From: Schistosoma haematobium
Lineage: Eukaryota; Platyhelminthes; Trematoda; Strigeidida; Schistosomatidae
DNA: 64,000 bases
Assembly: GCF_000699445.3 (NCBI RefSeq)
Contig: NC_067196.1
Coordinates: forward strand, 24,259,116 to 24,323,115
Direction: 5' to 3'
Shown here: piece after piece, positions 13,501 through 22,770 of the stretch
How the letters are laid out: every line of letters starts with the position of its first letter
Numbering within the stretch: position 1 is the first letter of the stretch
Position numbers and translations under genes: made by a program
Notes under the pieces: model-generated
Database searches by the model: none
What the model was told of the DNA's origin: nothing
Seen by the model: only the letters and a program-made list of their open reading frames with translations

Positions 13501-16500
13501 ACACATGAACAAATGCAGATAAAGACAGCCAGTGTAGCAGCAGTCTCTGCATCAGTAGGCCACAACATACACAAGGGGGAGACCAAGGTCCTCAATTACA
13601 ATCACTCTTGATAGCGAAACTCTGGAAGATGTAGAATCCTTCACATACCTGGGAAGTATCATCGATGAACAAGGAAGTTCAGATGCAGACGTAAAAGCGA
13701 GGACTGGCAAACAAATCAAGGGCCGCATTCCTACAATTGAATAACATATGGAACTCAAAACAACTTTCAACCAATACCAAAGTGAGAATCTTCAATACGA
13801 AAGTAAAGGCAGTTCTACTGTACGGAGCTGAGACTTGGAGAACTATAACAATCGCCATGAAGAAGGTACAAGTATTTATAAATAATTATCTACGCAAGAT
13901 ACTCAACATCCAGTGGCCGTATACCATCAGCAACAGCCTTCTGTGCGAGAGAACAAACCAGCTTCCAGCTGAAGAGGAAATTAGGAAAAGACGATGGAAA
14001 TGGATAGGACATATATTTCGCAAATCATCAAACTACATCACAAGGCAAGCCCTAACTTGGAATCCTGAGGGGAAGCGGAAAAGAGGAAGTCTAAAGAACA
14101 CATTACATCGGGAAATAAAAGCAGACATGAAAAAGATGAATAACAACTGGAAGGAACTGGAAAGGATTGCTTGGGACAGGGTTAGATGGTGAATGCTGGT
14201 GAGCGGCCTACGCTACTTCACGAGGAGTAACAGGCGTAAGTAAGTAATTAATTAATCATAAACCGAATATATATATATATATATATATAACGCTGTTATG
14301 TAATAACTAGGCTCAATTAAACAACTGATGAAGTTTTTCAATGAATTACATGATATCATAAATTGAGCATATGTCATTTAAGATTAAGGAATTGACACGA
14401 GTTTAAGCTAGTAGTTAATTTAATACCTTGGGATTCTCTCTTAAGAATATCAATATTTTGTTAAGTAACTACACAGTAATTTAATTAATATAGTCCCATA
14501 TTTTTATGTTTTTGTAAGCCCTAATGACTGTACAACAGCATGAATAAACAATATCTTAACCAAATTATATAAAATATTGAAATTATAAAAAAAACATCCT
14601 CAAACAAGATAAAATCATGACTTGTTAACAAGTGATATGTTCCAATCCTAGTAAAAATTTTATTAGAACTATTAATTAAATAAATAGTTTTTTTAAAAAC
14701 ACATTTTAATCATACCTTTATTCGTAGAGAACGTTCTTCATCCAATTGATCTTCAAGATCTTTCACTCTTGTCTAGAATATAGAAAAATATCATACACAA
14801 AAATGAATATTATGGATGAAAATGTAAAACGATGATTAAACAGCGTGTTTAACTCCTTTTTCTAGTAGTTATCAAATGATATTCATCCTTAGATTTGTTA
14901 AAATTAAACTCTGATTAATTATTTAGTTTGTTTATGTGGTTGAACGATATTGATTAGTTTATTTTTCGATTTTGGTTGATCAGTATACATTTTGATTTTG
15001 TTGTTAAAAAAAATATCTTTAAACCATGATTACTACAAAGCGAAGATGGATGTGGATCAGCAGTGGAATCCAGGACGCACGTTTCGTTCTGTTTGGGTCT
15101 CATCAGATGGACGTACTTGCATCCCAGAGTTGATGTACACTCCGGGAATCGAATCCAGTACCGTCCGCTTCAAACGCCATCACGTCACCTACTTAATTAC
15201 TGAGTCCTGACAGCTACTAGTCCAAAATAAGACGAAACGCGCGTTCTGGATTCCACTGCTATCCATCATCCATCTTGCTTATAGTGTTTATGACTTAAGG
15301 CAATATGGAGGCAATCTATGCAGCATGCACATATGCCAATGAGAGACTGATCGATTGCAGTCGTAAACATCAATGGGAAGATTTAAGTAAACAATACCAA
15401 GTGAATTTCAATTATCTAGTTAGTTCGAAAAATTATTTACAAGTTTAACGTAAAAGTTGTTATTTTTCTTGTTAGTTTTCCCGCTGATGGTTATACTGGT
15501 TTGTTATAAATGTCTTACATATCTAATGAATGTATAGATAGTTTGATTTTCTCATGGAGAATGAGTTTAGCTAATGGAAAACTTGGATTTTGGCAAGGTA
15601 TCGAGTTTGATAAATTTAAGTGAATTACCATGACAATCATTTAGTTTAGTAGAAGTATTTTCTACTTTATTGTCATCATTATCTATTTATAATGATAGAA
15701 TAAAATGTGTTTAATCCGAGTCGATAACCAAAATGCTTGAATTTAGTGGATAATCATTTTTTACCAAAAGAACATAGCAACGGCAAATCTGACATTATGT
15801 TAGGTTAACGTACATTTTGCAAAACTATTCAATGTGTTAAAATGATCTAGTCTGGACTATAATTAAATTCGAATTTTATTTCAATGTTTTTATAACATGT
15901 CGTTTATCTAAAATCCTAACAGTCCATATGGCAATGTGTTCACAGCCGTTTTAGATGTTGTCTTAAGTAGATGAAATTCATGAAACTTTGATTTTTTTTT
16001 TTTTTGTTTATACAGAAAAAGCCAGTGAAGTTGTAATGAATAAGAGTGTGTTAGAAACATAATTGTAATTTAATCAAATCTTAAAAGTAGAATTTAAAGC
16101 TAACTACTTTAATATTGTAAGATAAAGGGTTATCTAGATACAAAAATACATTGTATGACAAAGGCATTTAAAGTTATTCATATAATAAGAGATTCGAAAA
16201 AGTATTCGCTTGAATGAATATTTTAAAATAAATACTAAATCTACTTTGAAAATATGGTGTAAACTTTACTTTTCCAAATTTCTTGTATGGTGAACGATAT
16301 AAAAATATAGAAATCATAAAAGAGTAATAAGCATGAATTTATTTTGCATTGTTTACTTGAACCTTCCCATTGATGTTTACGACTGCAATCGATCAGTCTC
16401 TCATTGGCATATGTGCATGCTGCATAGATTGCCTCCATATTGCCTTAAGTCATAAACACTATAAGCAAGATGGATGATGGATAGCAGTGGAATCCAGAAC

Positions 16501-17845
16501 GCGCGTTTCGTCTTATTTTGGACTAGTGGCTGTCAGGACTCAGTAATTAAGTAGGTGACGTGATGGCGTTTGAAGCGGACGGTACTGGATTCGATTCCCG
16601 GAGTGTACATCAACTCTGGGATGCAAGTACGTCCATCTGATGAGACCCAAACAGAACGAAACGTGCGTCCTGGATTCCACTGCTAGCCACTATCCATCTT
16701 TGCTTATAACATGGATTCCAATTTCTTAACTTCCTCTGTATCATTAAGATAACATCCACGTCGTCATATTTGTCAAAGTTCTTTCTTTTATTCAAAATAT
16801 AATGAAAAAATGAATTTCCTTTCTCTTATTACTAGAAGAGAAAGCAAACATTAGGATCAAATAATGATAATGATTGAAATTTGTTAATCCATTATATTCA
16901 TATTAGATTAGTCAATATTTTAAACAAGTATTTGCATTACTCACTTTACAATACAATCCATAGTGTTTGCTTCCCAAAGAAATGGTCGAATATTTAACAA
17001 AATGCCAAGTGTTATTAACAAATGTTTGTGTTAGTGAACAAAATAAATCATATAATATAATAAAATGAATTTTTCATTTGAAAAAAATATCTTGATTGTA
17101 CTTTTGTGGCTCAATGATCTGAATCAGATTTCGGTGAACGAATAAACATGCAATAAATTTAAATTTTCCATTTGCACATAAGCTAATCCGGTTTGTGCGA
17201 TGGGGGTAATCAGATGTCAAATATGGATTCAGTTGGATGAGTCTATTTCATGCAATCTTTTAATCAGGTAAACATAAATAATGGAAACCGGAGTCGATCA
17301 TCTAAACCCCGTTTGACAAGTCATGACTTATTATTTATAGCCAGACAGAAATATACTAGAGAAATGTGATGAGTAGCATAAGCGATACATACATATGCAC
17401 TCAAACAAAAACAGTCAAGCTTATAAGCAAATAATTGACGAGGTCAAAATTAATTATTCTGTCCGAAAACTCAAGTAGCCCATGTATGCATTATTTAGTA
17501 CTAGACTTTACAGTACAACCATAGACTTTTTTCGGTATTTCAGAGAAAAATCCGTTTGTTTCAAAAACTTTGTGTATTTTAGGATTTCCTATTAAGCAAA
17601 GATTATATAAACAATCATTGCAACAAGTTGAGCAACAGACTGGTTCAGTAAGCTATAGAGGAACTATGAGGTTACAATTTTCAAATCCTCTAACCCTATT
17701 GTCAGTAAGGCTCGTACATAATGTCTCGGTAAATGTTATTAAGTTAACTCACCTCTAGTCTTATTGTTCCAGGAGATGAAGATCTATATAGACCTCGTCC
17801 CATGGCGATAGTCCGATCACGATCATCGAGTTGAATGGCTGCCAT
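317..17845 (-). CDS. Paramyosin/myosin-rod-like gene, 5' portion (8 exons, continues past position 1)
   Basis: Eight coding exons at 17753-17845, 14716-14772, 8830-8916, 7202-7368, 6797-6875, 4592-4837, 1905-2101 and 317-449 join in frame (intron phases 0 or 2, all GT..AG) to 353 codons with no stop. The product is a charged, proline-poor, heptad-patterned coiled coil after a short head ([15 protein letters not shown]). From memory of schistosome paramyosin the exons align head to tail without gaps, for example exon 2 [15 protein letters not shown] against SRVRELEDMLDLERD, the RRRHQT block in exon 4 and [10 protein letters not shown] in exon 7. Identity looks only about one third, so this is a paralogue and not canonical paramyosin. 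Such rods pack in thick-filament cores of invertebrate muscle. The C-terminal part lies outside the window. Exon calls are firm; the exact family name (paramyosin-like or myorod-like) is inference. Confidence 0.85.
450..1904. other. Intron 7 of the paramyosin-like gene
   Basis: AT-rich intron between exons 8 and 7. I recognise no repeat family, ORF or RNA gene in it. Confidence 0.6.
1905..2101 (-). CDS. Paramyosin-like exon 7
   Basis: 197 nt between ctatag|ACT and CTCAA|gtatgt, ending in phase 2. Encodes [17 protein letters not shown] to [10 protein letters not shown]. The [10 protein letters not shown] junction matches paramyosin KTEEFEELKR. Confidence 0.85.
2155..2340 (-). repeat. tRNA-derived hammerhead repeat, second family (minus copy)
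   Basis: On the minus strand there is a tRNA-like head (GCTCAGTG box A; GGGTTCGAATCTC box B), then GTGGATGCGCACT, then a hammerhead-like core (2197-2242), then a GTGCTTCCAGG tail and a segment ending TTGACTCATGA. A plus-strand piece of the same tail lies beside it (2385-2455), so two pieces sit back to back inside intron 6 of the paramyosin-like gene. Confidence 0.75.
2197..2242 (-). ncRNA. Hammerhead ribozyme motif with intact core
   Basis: Minus strand: GCACTC, core CTGAGGA, stem II GTCT/GGAC around a 7-nt loop, GAAA, short stem III ACG..CGT, cleavage triplet GTC, then CAGTGC closing stem I. The conserved core CUGANGA, GAAA and GUC are all present; only the first base pair of stem I (C opposite C) is mismatched. 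It is in the sense orientation of the host intron. Confidence 0.65.
2385..2455 (+). repeat. Tail fragment of the second-family hammerhead repeat
   Basis: Plus-strand ACGAAGCGGCCGTCCAGTGC followed by the CTTCCAGG tail and the CTAGCTTCAATTGACTCATGA segment. The upstream part of the unit is missing. Confidence 0.65.
2690..3185 (+). repeat. Second-family hammerhead repeat, long unit
   Basis: The unit starts near TCTCCATGGCCCC / CACTAGTGATTAGCTTCGTGAGG, has a tRNA-like head (about 2985-3055; AGCGCAGTGG box A, GGGTTCGAACTCC box B), a hammerhead-like segment (3068-3115) and the CTTCAAGG...TCATGATCTCAATCAAAAACC tail. A partial, mostly reverse-oriented tail piece precedes it (2690-2770). It matches the unit at 20930-21395 along its whole length. 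Confidence 0.7.
3068..3115 (+). ncRNA. Degenerate hammerhead motif
   Basis: GCGCACTG, then CCAAGGA where CTGANGA is expected, stem II CCCACAATAGG, ACGAAACGGCTGTC, CAGTGC. Stem I (GCACTG/CAGTGC) is perfect, but the core has two substitutions, so it is probably inactive. Confidence 0.55.
3222..3345 (+). repeat. RTE 5'-leader fragment
   Basis: Diverged copy of the first ~125 nt of the RTE element at 22750-25990: ACTCCGTCTGTAGCTC, AAGCCCGGATAAA, GAGCATGAGGTCAGCAG, then a GCTAGAAAAATGCTAGTCAG end. No RTE coding sequence follows. Confidence 0.6.
3346..4591. other. Remainder of intron 6, no recognised feature
   Basis: AT-rich intron sequence. A 70-codon plus-strand frame (3451-3663) is low-complexity I/T/H-rich and I do not regard it as coding. 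Confidence 0.5.
4592..4837 (-). CDS. Paramyosin-like exon 6 (82 codons)
   Basis: 246 nt between aaccag|ACT and AAG|gtatgt, phase 0. Encodes an 82-residue helix ([13 protein letters not shown] to RALEEEIK) with hydrophobic a/d positions and no proline. An open frame reads on through both splice sites (4562-4921), but those flanks lose the heptad pattern and are intronic. Confidence 0.85.
4838..6796. other. Intron 5 of the paramyosin-like gene
   Basis: AT-rich; I see no recognised repeat, RNA or ORF in it. Confidence 0.5.
6797..6875 (-). CDS. Paramyosin-like exon 5
   Basis: 79 nt between atttag|AG and AAA|gtaagc. It takes up the phase-2 split Lys codon from exon 4 and encodes [20 protein letters not shown], matching the AEKDKSQLMLEID region of paramyosin. 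Intron 4 is the shortest of this gene (326 nt). Confidence 0.8.
7202..7368 (-). CDS. Paramyosin-like exon 4
   Basis: 167 nt, acceptor aaaag|GAG and donor CCAA|gttagt, ending in phase 2. Encodes [11 protein letters not shown]... through [16 protein letters not shown]. The RRRHQT block is a hallmark of the paramyosin/myosin rod family. Confidence 0.85.
8389..8700 (-). repeat. Sm-alpha-like hammerhead repeat (intron 3)
   Basis: Minus-strand copy. ACTGAGTAGCTGAGTGGATAA and the box-B-like GGTTCGAGTCCCGG form a tRNA-like head, followed by ACATCAACTCTAGGATGC, a hammerhead (8521-8584), CCACTATCCATCTTTGC, and a tail ending CATCAATGGGAATATTCAAG. Same family as the copies at 15059, 16348 and 30920. Confidence 0.75.
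8521..8584 (-). ncRNA. Hammerhead ribozyme, Sm-alpha type
   Basis: Minus strand: GGTACACCCGG, CTGACGA, stem II GTCCCAAATAAGAC, GAAA, stem III ACGTTCGT, triplet GTT, CTGGATTCC. All conserved core bases fit CUGANGA...GAAA. The cleavage triplet is GUU, not the usual GUC, and stem I has a mismatch plus a wobble, so activity may be weak. Schistosome satellite hammerheads of this form are known. Confidence 0.75.
8830..8916 (-). CDS. Paramyosin-like exon 3
   Basis: 29 codons ([12 protein letters not shown]...REQISQQ) between tttag|AC and CAA|gtgagt, phase 0 at both ends. Continuous coiled-coil heptads. It fills exactly the paramyosin segment between exons 2 and 4. Confidence 0.8.
9469..9494 (+). 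repeat. (CT)13 microsatellite
   Basis: Uninterrupted CT dinucleotide run in intron 2 of the paramyosin-like gene. Confidence 0.9.
10170..10330 (+). pseudogene. Penelope-like element fragment, GIY-YIG endonuclease
   Basis: Plus-strand translation gives [20 protein letters not shown], then VRYIG...SLLTWI*EHVPAWF. The IYQFTxSCG..YIG...EHxPxW pattern fits the GIY-YIG endonuclease C-terminal to the RT of Penelope-like elements (typically VYKFTCSCGASYIGRT...KEHIPSWL). A stop codon interrupts it and no RT is nearby, so it is a dead 3' fragment. Recognised by motif from memory. Confidence 0.6.
10452..10503 (+). repeat. (AT)26 microsatellite
   Basis: Uninterrupted 52-bp AT run in intron 2. Confidence 0.95.
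10655..10850 (+). repeat. tRNA-derived SINE-like fragment
   Basis: GCAGTCTAAAGGCTAAACG (box-A-like) and GGGTTCGATCGTTGG (box-B-like) about 35 nt apart, followed by a non-tRNA body. It resembles the heads of the other tRNA-derived repeats here, but I see no hammerhead in it. Confidence 0.45.
13105..14250 (+). pseudogene. 5'-truncated RTE retrotransposon copy (RT part)
   Basis: Begins inside the RT at ..[17 protein letters not shown], and continues through [25 protein letters not shown] and the C-terminal [10 protein letters not shown] and GKRKRGS motifs. It matches the RTE element at 22771-24807 residue by residue but has frameshifts (near 13370, 13600 and 13715) and ends in GTAAGTAAGTAATTAATTAA. 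5' truncation is the normal result of target-primed reverse transcription. It lies in intron 2, antisense to the paramyosin-like gene. Confidence 0.85.
14716..14772 (-). CDS. Paramyosin-like exon 2
   Basis: 19 codons between ctag|AC and AAG|gtatga, phase 0 at both ends. Encodes [19 protein letters not shown], the start of the coiled-coil rod. It is too short to stand out as an ORF and is supported by splice sites and by its match to the paramyosin rod start. Confidence 0.8.
15059..15395 (-). repeat. Sm-alpha-like hammerhead repeat, left arm of an inverted pair
   Basis: Reverse complement of 16348-16684 over 337 bp without gaps and with about 3 mismatches by eye. It contains a minus-strand hammerhead-like motif (15061-15120), a tRNA-like box B region (AATCGAATCCAGTACC on plus), and on the plus strand a second, broken hammerhead half (15215-15270) whose stem II/GAAA part is kept and whose CTGATGA is lost. 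Confidence 0.85.
15061..15120 (-). ncRNA. Hammerhead motif with weakened stem II
   Basis: Minus strand: GTCCAT, CTGATGA, GACCCAAACAGAAC, GAAA, CGTGCGTC, CTGGATTCC. The core is intact with a GUC triplet, but stem II keeps only its outer G-C and one inner pair, and the first stem I pair is mismatched. Activity is doubtful. Confidence 0.6.
16348..16684 (+). repeat. Sm-alpha-like hammerhead repeat, right arm of the inverted pair
   Basis: Plus-strand mirror of 15059-15395, separated from it by 952 bp. The hammerhead motif at 16621-16680 is identical to the left-arm copy. Both arms lie in intron 1 of the paramyosin-like gene. Confidence 0.85.
16621..16680 (+). ncRNA. Hammerhead motif (identical to the 15061 copy)
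   Basis: Core CTGATGA, GAAA and GTC present; stem II weakened as in the partner arm. Antisense to the host gene. Confidence 0.6.
17753..17845 (-). CDS. Paramyosin-like exon 1 (start codon, non-helical head)
   Basis: 31 codons from ATG (17845-17843) to donor CTAGAG|gtgagt. It encodes an N-terminal head with [13 protein letters not shown], which resembles the short non-helical head of paramyosins (IYRGVSPSTTRLE) where phosphorylatable serines cluster. The exon ends at a codon boundary. This ATG was chosen because it is the first one in the open exon; a 5' untranslated exon further right is possible. Confidence 0.8.
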
Positions 17846-20800
17846 TATTCACTATTGAACTATAAAGATGATCCTTCTTCAATTCGAGTTTAGAAAAAAA
17901 CAATCACCGAAAACCTCGAATTTCAATGCTTTAGTTTAGAAAGTCAAAAGGATGAAAGTACTTGGTATTGTTATTATATGGATTTATTATGAACTTAAAT
18001 TGTAACAATAAACAAACTTTTTATGACTTATTTTGATGGTGGTTAACTTATTGATTTGTCATTGGGATAGTAATTTGGGGCTGTCTAAATATTAAAAAAG
18101 GGATTAGTTTCCAAAATTCACCCCTCAGTATTTCTTTCAGTGGTTTATCTATAAAACTAGTAGCACGTGTGTTTTGCACGTAAATCCCCCATGTATCTCT
18201 CACCTCTCATCGTACACAACTTTCAACTTTCCTTAGCTCTTCCTATTCGACCAAGCATTGTACCCCATCAGTCATTTAAACTAATCAATTTTTCTATTGG
18301 TTGTTCAGAAATTTACAGTCTGACTTCCTATCTTGAAAGGTAGGATAAGTGATGGAACAAAATATTTGATCGATAATGTGATAGACACATTCGATCCATC
18401 CGTATTACTAAACAAAAAGATGTTAATTTAAGCACATACATTATGAATTACTACTTCCTTAATTAGTCGTGCATCAATGGTGCTAAAACCAGTCATCCCG
18501 TTGGAATGACTTTACAGTTTAGGCAATCTAGTGAGAAGAATTTTATTAGAAATATATGTTATATGAGCACGATGCATTTCGAACTGCTTGATCATGCATT
18601 AAGTTATTAGCCTCTTAAAATCTTTTGGTTCTAAACACCCTCATTTATATGGATTGCCTGAAATTCACGTCTGATTTTTACGTTGTATTGGTTACCTAAA
18701 AATAATCTTGTAAAAGGGTTATCAAAACTACTGAAACCTATTCAAAGATGTTTATTTAAATATTATCTGAAGGAGTCGTTCGAGTTGACAGCTTACTCAG
18801 GTAATATCAATGCTAGGAAAAAGATAATACGTTCTTTCAATCGAAACCGTACTTAGTAAAATAATGTTGGATATCTATGAAAGTTTAGAAACTGTTTGAA
18901 GGGTCATCCTACGTTGAGATATATTATGCTTTTGTCACCTAAGTAGTTTGTCTAAATCACTTAACCATCCAGAACTTTGTGGAATAGTGTTGTGTGGAAT
19001 CGATTGTCAATAGAATGTTCTATTCAGCCAAGATCATTACTACTCAGAAAATAACGACCATGCCTAATCAAATACCTAAATAGCAATTAAACGACTGAGT
19101 GACCAAATGAAGCTACTTGTTTAAGCTTTCTAGTCCCTGCTACATTAAATCATTAAACGATTTGAAACTAAATAAATTGTAAACATTTGCAAATCTTACC
19201 AGAGAAATATATAGCGATTTCAAAGGTTAGTTTACTCAAGACATTGATATAAGATTTATTATTTATCAAAGACTTAGGAATATTACCAAGAATCAGTAGT
19301 CTAATCTGAATTATTGAACTTTTTTTAAACAAAATAGTTTTTATTGAAGTTGGGACGTCATTCTGTTAGTATTCATTCACTCGATAACTAATGTAAAGTG
19401 AATACAGTTTACTGTCAATAATCAATATTTTATGGTAAGAAATAATTCTTATACACAGAACTATTCCTTCAATAATCCTAGTTAGAATGGTGTAGGATAA
19501 ATATTCGTTTATTGTTATCGGAGGAAACATACCACACTAAGAATTATGCTAGAAGTATCCTTCCCCCAACTAAATATTAACATAAAATGATTATTTCTTG
19601 GTGTGTTACAAATGGAGCATTCAAGATTTGCATTAATTTCTCATAAGTAGTATATTCGATGCTGCTTAAGTGACCAACTTGAAATATAGTCAAAAACTGA
19701 CACATTACTGAGGCTGTGTTCCATCGATTAGTATGTACCTAAAAATATCTGATTACGCAATTACAATTATCTTTTCTTATAGCCTCATGATTTCCGTGAA
19801 TTAAATTAAATTATTATTGATTGATGTGAAAAAAATGAATTAGTTAGAACGGACGACAAATTTTATCACTAACCAGATCAGAAATGAAATGCCATAAATA
19901 TTTGAATAATTACTCACTATGTAGTGCATCGTACACATTGTTCTGTTATTAATAATGCTTTAACAAACTGCTCTGATTGCATTTTATTCAAGCTTGGTAG
20001 CTAAGTTATAATTATGGGCTATTCAGGCAAAATATATATATAAATATATGTATATATCTAGCGTATTACCAAGCAACTCGATCGTCATAATCGGTAGCTT
20101 TCTTTAGTGAGTGATAAACTTTCAGTATGCCTCATTTTGAAAGATTTTAATCCTCCTCGAAACAATTTATAAAGGTCTTGATGAGATCCCGAGCTGTCAT
20201 AATATTTGAATTACTAAAATCAAATGACAGGGAAATAACAGAATAGCATATTTGCGTGCAATGAAATGCGATGAATAAACTTATTTTGTAGATAATTTTT
20301 TTCATTGCTAACGTTTTCTGTCATTCCATTTAGTTTGTGCAATCATTTTCATCGACCAAAAGCTTGCTGGATACGTTTAACTTCGACTTTCGCGGCACCC
20401 CTTTTTCGTTTCACATACATGGCACACTGATTGTTGTTTACAAATGTACATCTGGTCCTGCACTCCTTGTTCTTAGATTTAATCAGCTGTCACATTGACA
20501 GGTCATCAATACAATTATCACGTACATTTACATATCAATCTTTTCCTCATTATGGAATTAAATCTGACATATTAATGAGGATTATTTGCTACATTCGGAC
20601 TTATTAATTATACAATAGAATTGTGAATCTACTGACCAAATCAAACACTTTTCCCCCTGACTGAAAATGTAATGTCTAATTTTTTATCCGCGCACTTAAA
20701 CTTTTGTATATAATCAATTGATTCTGCATTTCATTCACTTTTGGTATTTGCAAGTTTTTGCACCACCACAACTACATCAACACACAACAGCCAAGGTTAA

Positions 20801-20900
20801 CTGCATGTCATTTTTTAAAATTGATTGAGTTTAACCTACTTACTGAATTTTAACAAGTAGTATAATTACTATACAAAAATAGTCTGATAAAGGAGTTAAG
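17846..20900. other. Upstream of the paramyosin-like gene; no recognised gene
   Basis: AT-rich sequence directly upstream of the mapped start codon; a promoter or 5' untranslated exon could lie here but I cannot identify one. A short TA-rich run (about 20031-20058) is the only simple repeat seen. Confidence 0.4.
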
Positions 20901-20929
20901 ATCAGATGGGTTTTGTGGAGATTGTAGTA

Positions 20930-21395
20930 ATTTCCATTCCATGGTGGTCTAGCTTCAACTGACTTCAACTGATCTTAACCATTGAAATTACTACAATCTC
21001 CACAAAACCCATCTGATATTAATCAACATACGCTCACTAGTGACTGGCTTCACGAGGCATATCCTGGAGTTCTAGTGAGAAGTAGTAACCAGTGGAGTTC
21101 AACCAGGTCTCTTATGAGATAGTAACTCACTGAAGACAATGGTGGATGTGCCGCTCAATTTCGTGGATTATTTGAAGTTAGACGTTAACACCGTTGGATG
21201 CCAGCTCAGTGGTCTAACGGCTAAGTGCTCTCGCGCGAAACTAGTAGGTCCTGAGTTCGAGTCTCGCAGAGGGTGAGGTCGTGGATGCGCACTGCTGGGG
21301 AGTCCCACAATAGGATGAAACGGTCGTCCAGTACTTCCAGGTTTTCCATGGTGGTCTAGCTTCAACTGACTCATGATCTTAACCATTGAAAAGAG
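20930..21395 (+). repeat. Second-family hammerhead repeat, complete unit with terminal repetition
   Basis: Order on plus: CCATGGTGGTCTAGCTTCAA...GATCTTAACCATTGAAA; CTCCACAAAACCC; CACTAGTGACTGGCTTCACGAGG; tRNA-like head at 21198-21275 (GCTCAGTGGTCTAACGG box A, GAGTTCGAGTCTC box B); hammerhead-like motif at 21287-21336; CTTCCAGG; then the opening segment again (21351-21391). The repeated ends make the unit look like just over one turn of a head-to-tail multimer. Confidence 0.75.
21287..21336 (+). ncRNA. Hammerhead motif with one core change
   Basis: GCGCACTG, CTGGGGA (CTGANGA with the conserved A replaced by G), stem II GTCCCACAATAGGAT, GAAA, CGGTCGTC, CAGTAC. Stem I and stem II are essentially intact, so a functional ancestor is implied; this copy is probably inactive. 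Confidence 0.6.
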
Positions 21396-21829
21396 TTAAG
21401 AAACAAACAGATATAACAATATGTTGTTCAATATCTTCCGATCTTACTAAGATTCTATGATAGACCCAAATCAAAACAACGTGAGAGGAGGTATTTCTGC
21501 CATGTGATGTTGATGGCAAGTCATAATAATGTAAAATTAAATATTGTTCATAAACCGTTACGTCCAGTCAATGCTTAAGATCACATGAGTCCAGGCCATA
21601 GTTTTACTTAGCAACCACTTGGATTAGAGAATCCCATGTTTAACTGGATCACCCGATAATTTTCAAATGCATAATATACGTACAACTTCCCTCCTTGAGG
21701 ATTTTGATCTATCTACGTGAGATTTAAAAGTTGAGCATGGATGGGTGGTGCAACGTATGTATAAAAGGTACAAACATTCATATATAATATTCAATTATTC
21801 TCGGAAATGAACGGAATGTTGTAGTGTCT

Positions 21830-22430
21830 GTCAGTCTGGGGATATTTTTTGGTAGAATGTTCACTACCTAGACCTAGTGGGTGACCATCTTCATCAAATA
21901 TGTATCCAAGGTATTTAACAGATCCAAGTAAAAGTTTATGCTTTTTCTTTTGTAACTGGAAACCAGTTTGATATATTTTGGCAGGTAATAGGTCCAATTG
22001 ACTCATTAAATCCTCCTCAGTTGAACCAGCAGCTTTAATATCGTCAAAATAAGCTGCTTTATCTTCCAGATCCGATGTCATAGCATTCATGATTTGCGGA
22101 AGATATCTGGTCCTGGTTTTACACCGAATGTCAGTCGGTGAATGTGATGGAGTCCATTTTGTGTACTAATAGTTAGAAAATTCCTTGAATCTCTATCAGC
22201 TCCCATTTGCAAGTAAACTTCAGATAAATTAATTTTTGAAAAAAACATACCATTTTGTGGAACAGACAAATTCTCTGCCAGGGGTAGAGGATATGAATGA
22301 TTTTGTAAAACAACATTTAAAGCAGTCAAAAAGTCCACACAAAGACGATCAATTCAATTTGCGTTCTAAACTACTACAACTGCTCGTGTTGAACAATATC
22401 CGGCTGTATTCCACTTAGCTTGTTTATTCA
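21830..22430 (-). pseudogene. Ty3/gypsy reverse transcriptase relic
   Basis: Two overlapping minus frames encode RLCVDFLTALNVVLQNHSYP, PLPLAENL, FFSKINLSEVYLQMGADRDS, LTFGVKPGPDIFRK, then DDIKAAGSTEEDLMSQLDLL and LLLGSVKYLGYIFDEDG. These are RT motifs 3-7 and the thumb of gypsy Pol (fingers CVDF, KIDLxxAYxQ, FGxxxAPxxF, LGY/HxI). YxDD has become YFDD, and there is at least one frameshift near 22088. I see no LTR, gag or integrase beside it. Confidence 0.75.
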
Positions 22431-22770
22431 GTCTAAATCACTACCAGCTTTATCAGTGGCAGAAAATAGGACTCGGCGTTTTAAACAAAAACGGGTTTCA
22501 CACCTCGTCATATGTATGATTTCGCCTTTGCAATTGTGCAACACCCCAACTTGTCCTAGTTATATTCGAAGAAAATCAAGTTATGGGTAACTTTGGGGAA
22601 CTATTTATGGACTGTATTATATATATTCTTATGGCATAACTGCTAAGTGACTAAATCATATATATTTATATTCCTTTAATCATAAGCTTCCATTTGACTA
22701 CTGTTATACGATTTACTATTCTTAAGTTATTCCCAATTTACTAGTTACAGTCTCTCTCAATCTTACTTAC

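Noticed and set aside
15215..15270. Additional hammerhead on the plus strand of the left arm
   Set aside because: Stem II, GAAA and the GTT triplet remain but CTGANGA has become CAGCTACTAG; the core is lost.
21198..21275. Apparent tRNA gene (box A and box B)
   Set aside because: It is the head of a dispersed repeat; no full cloverleaf with acceptor stem, and diverged copies occur at 2290, 3000 and elsewhere.
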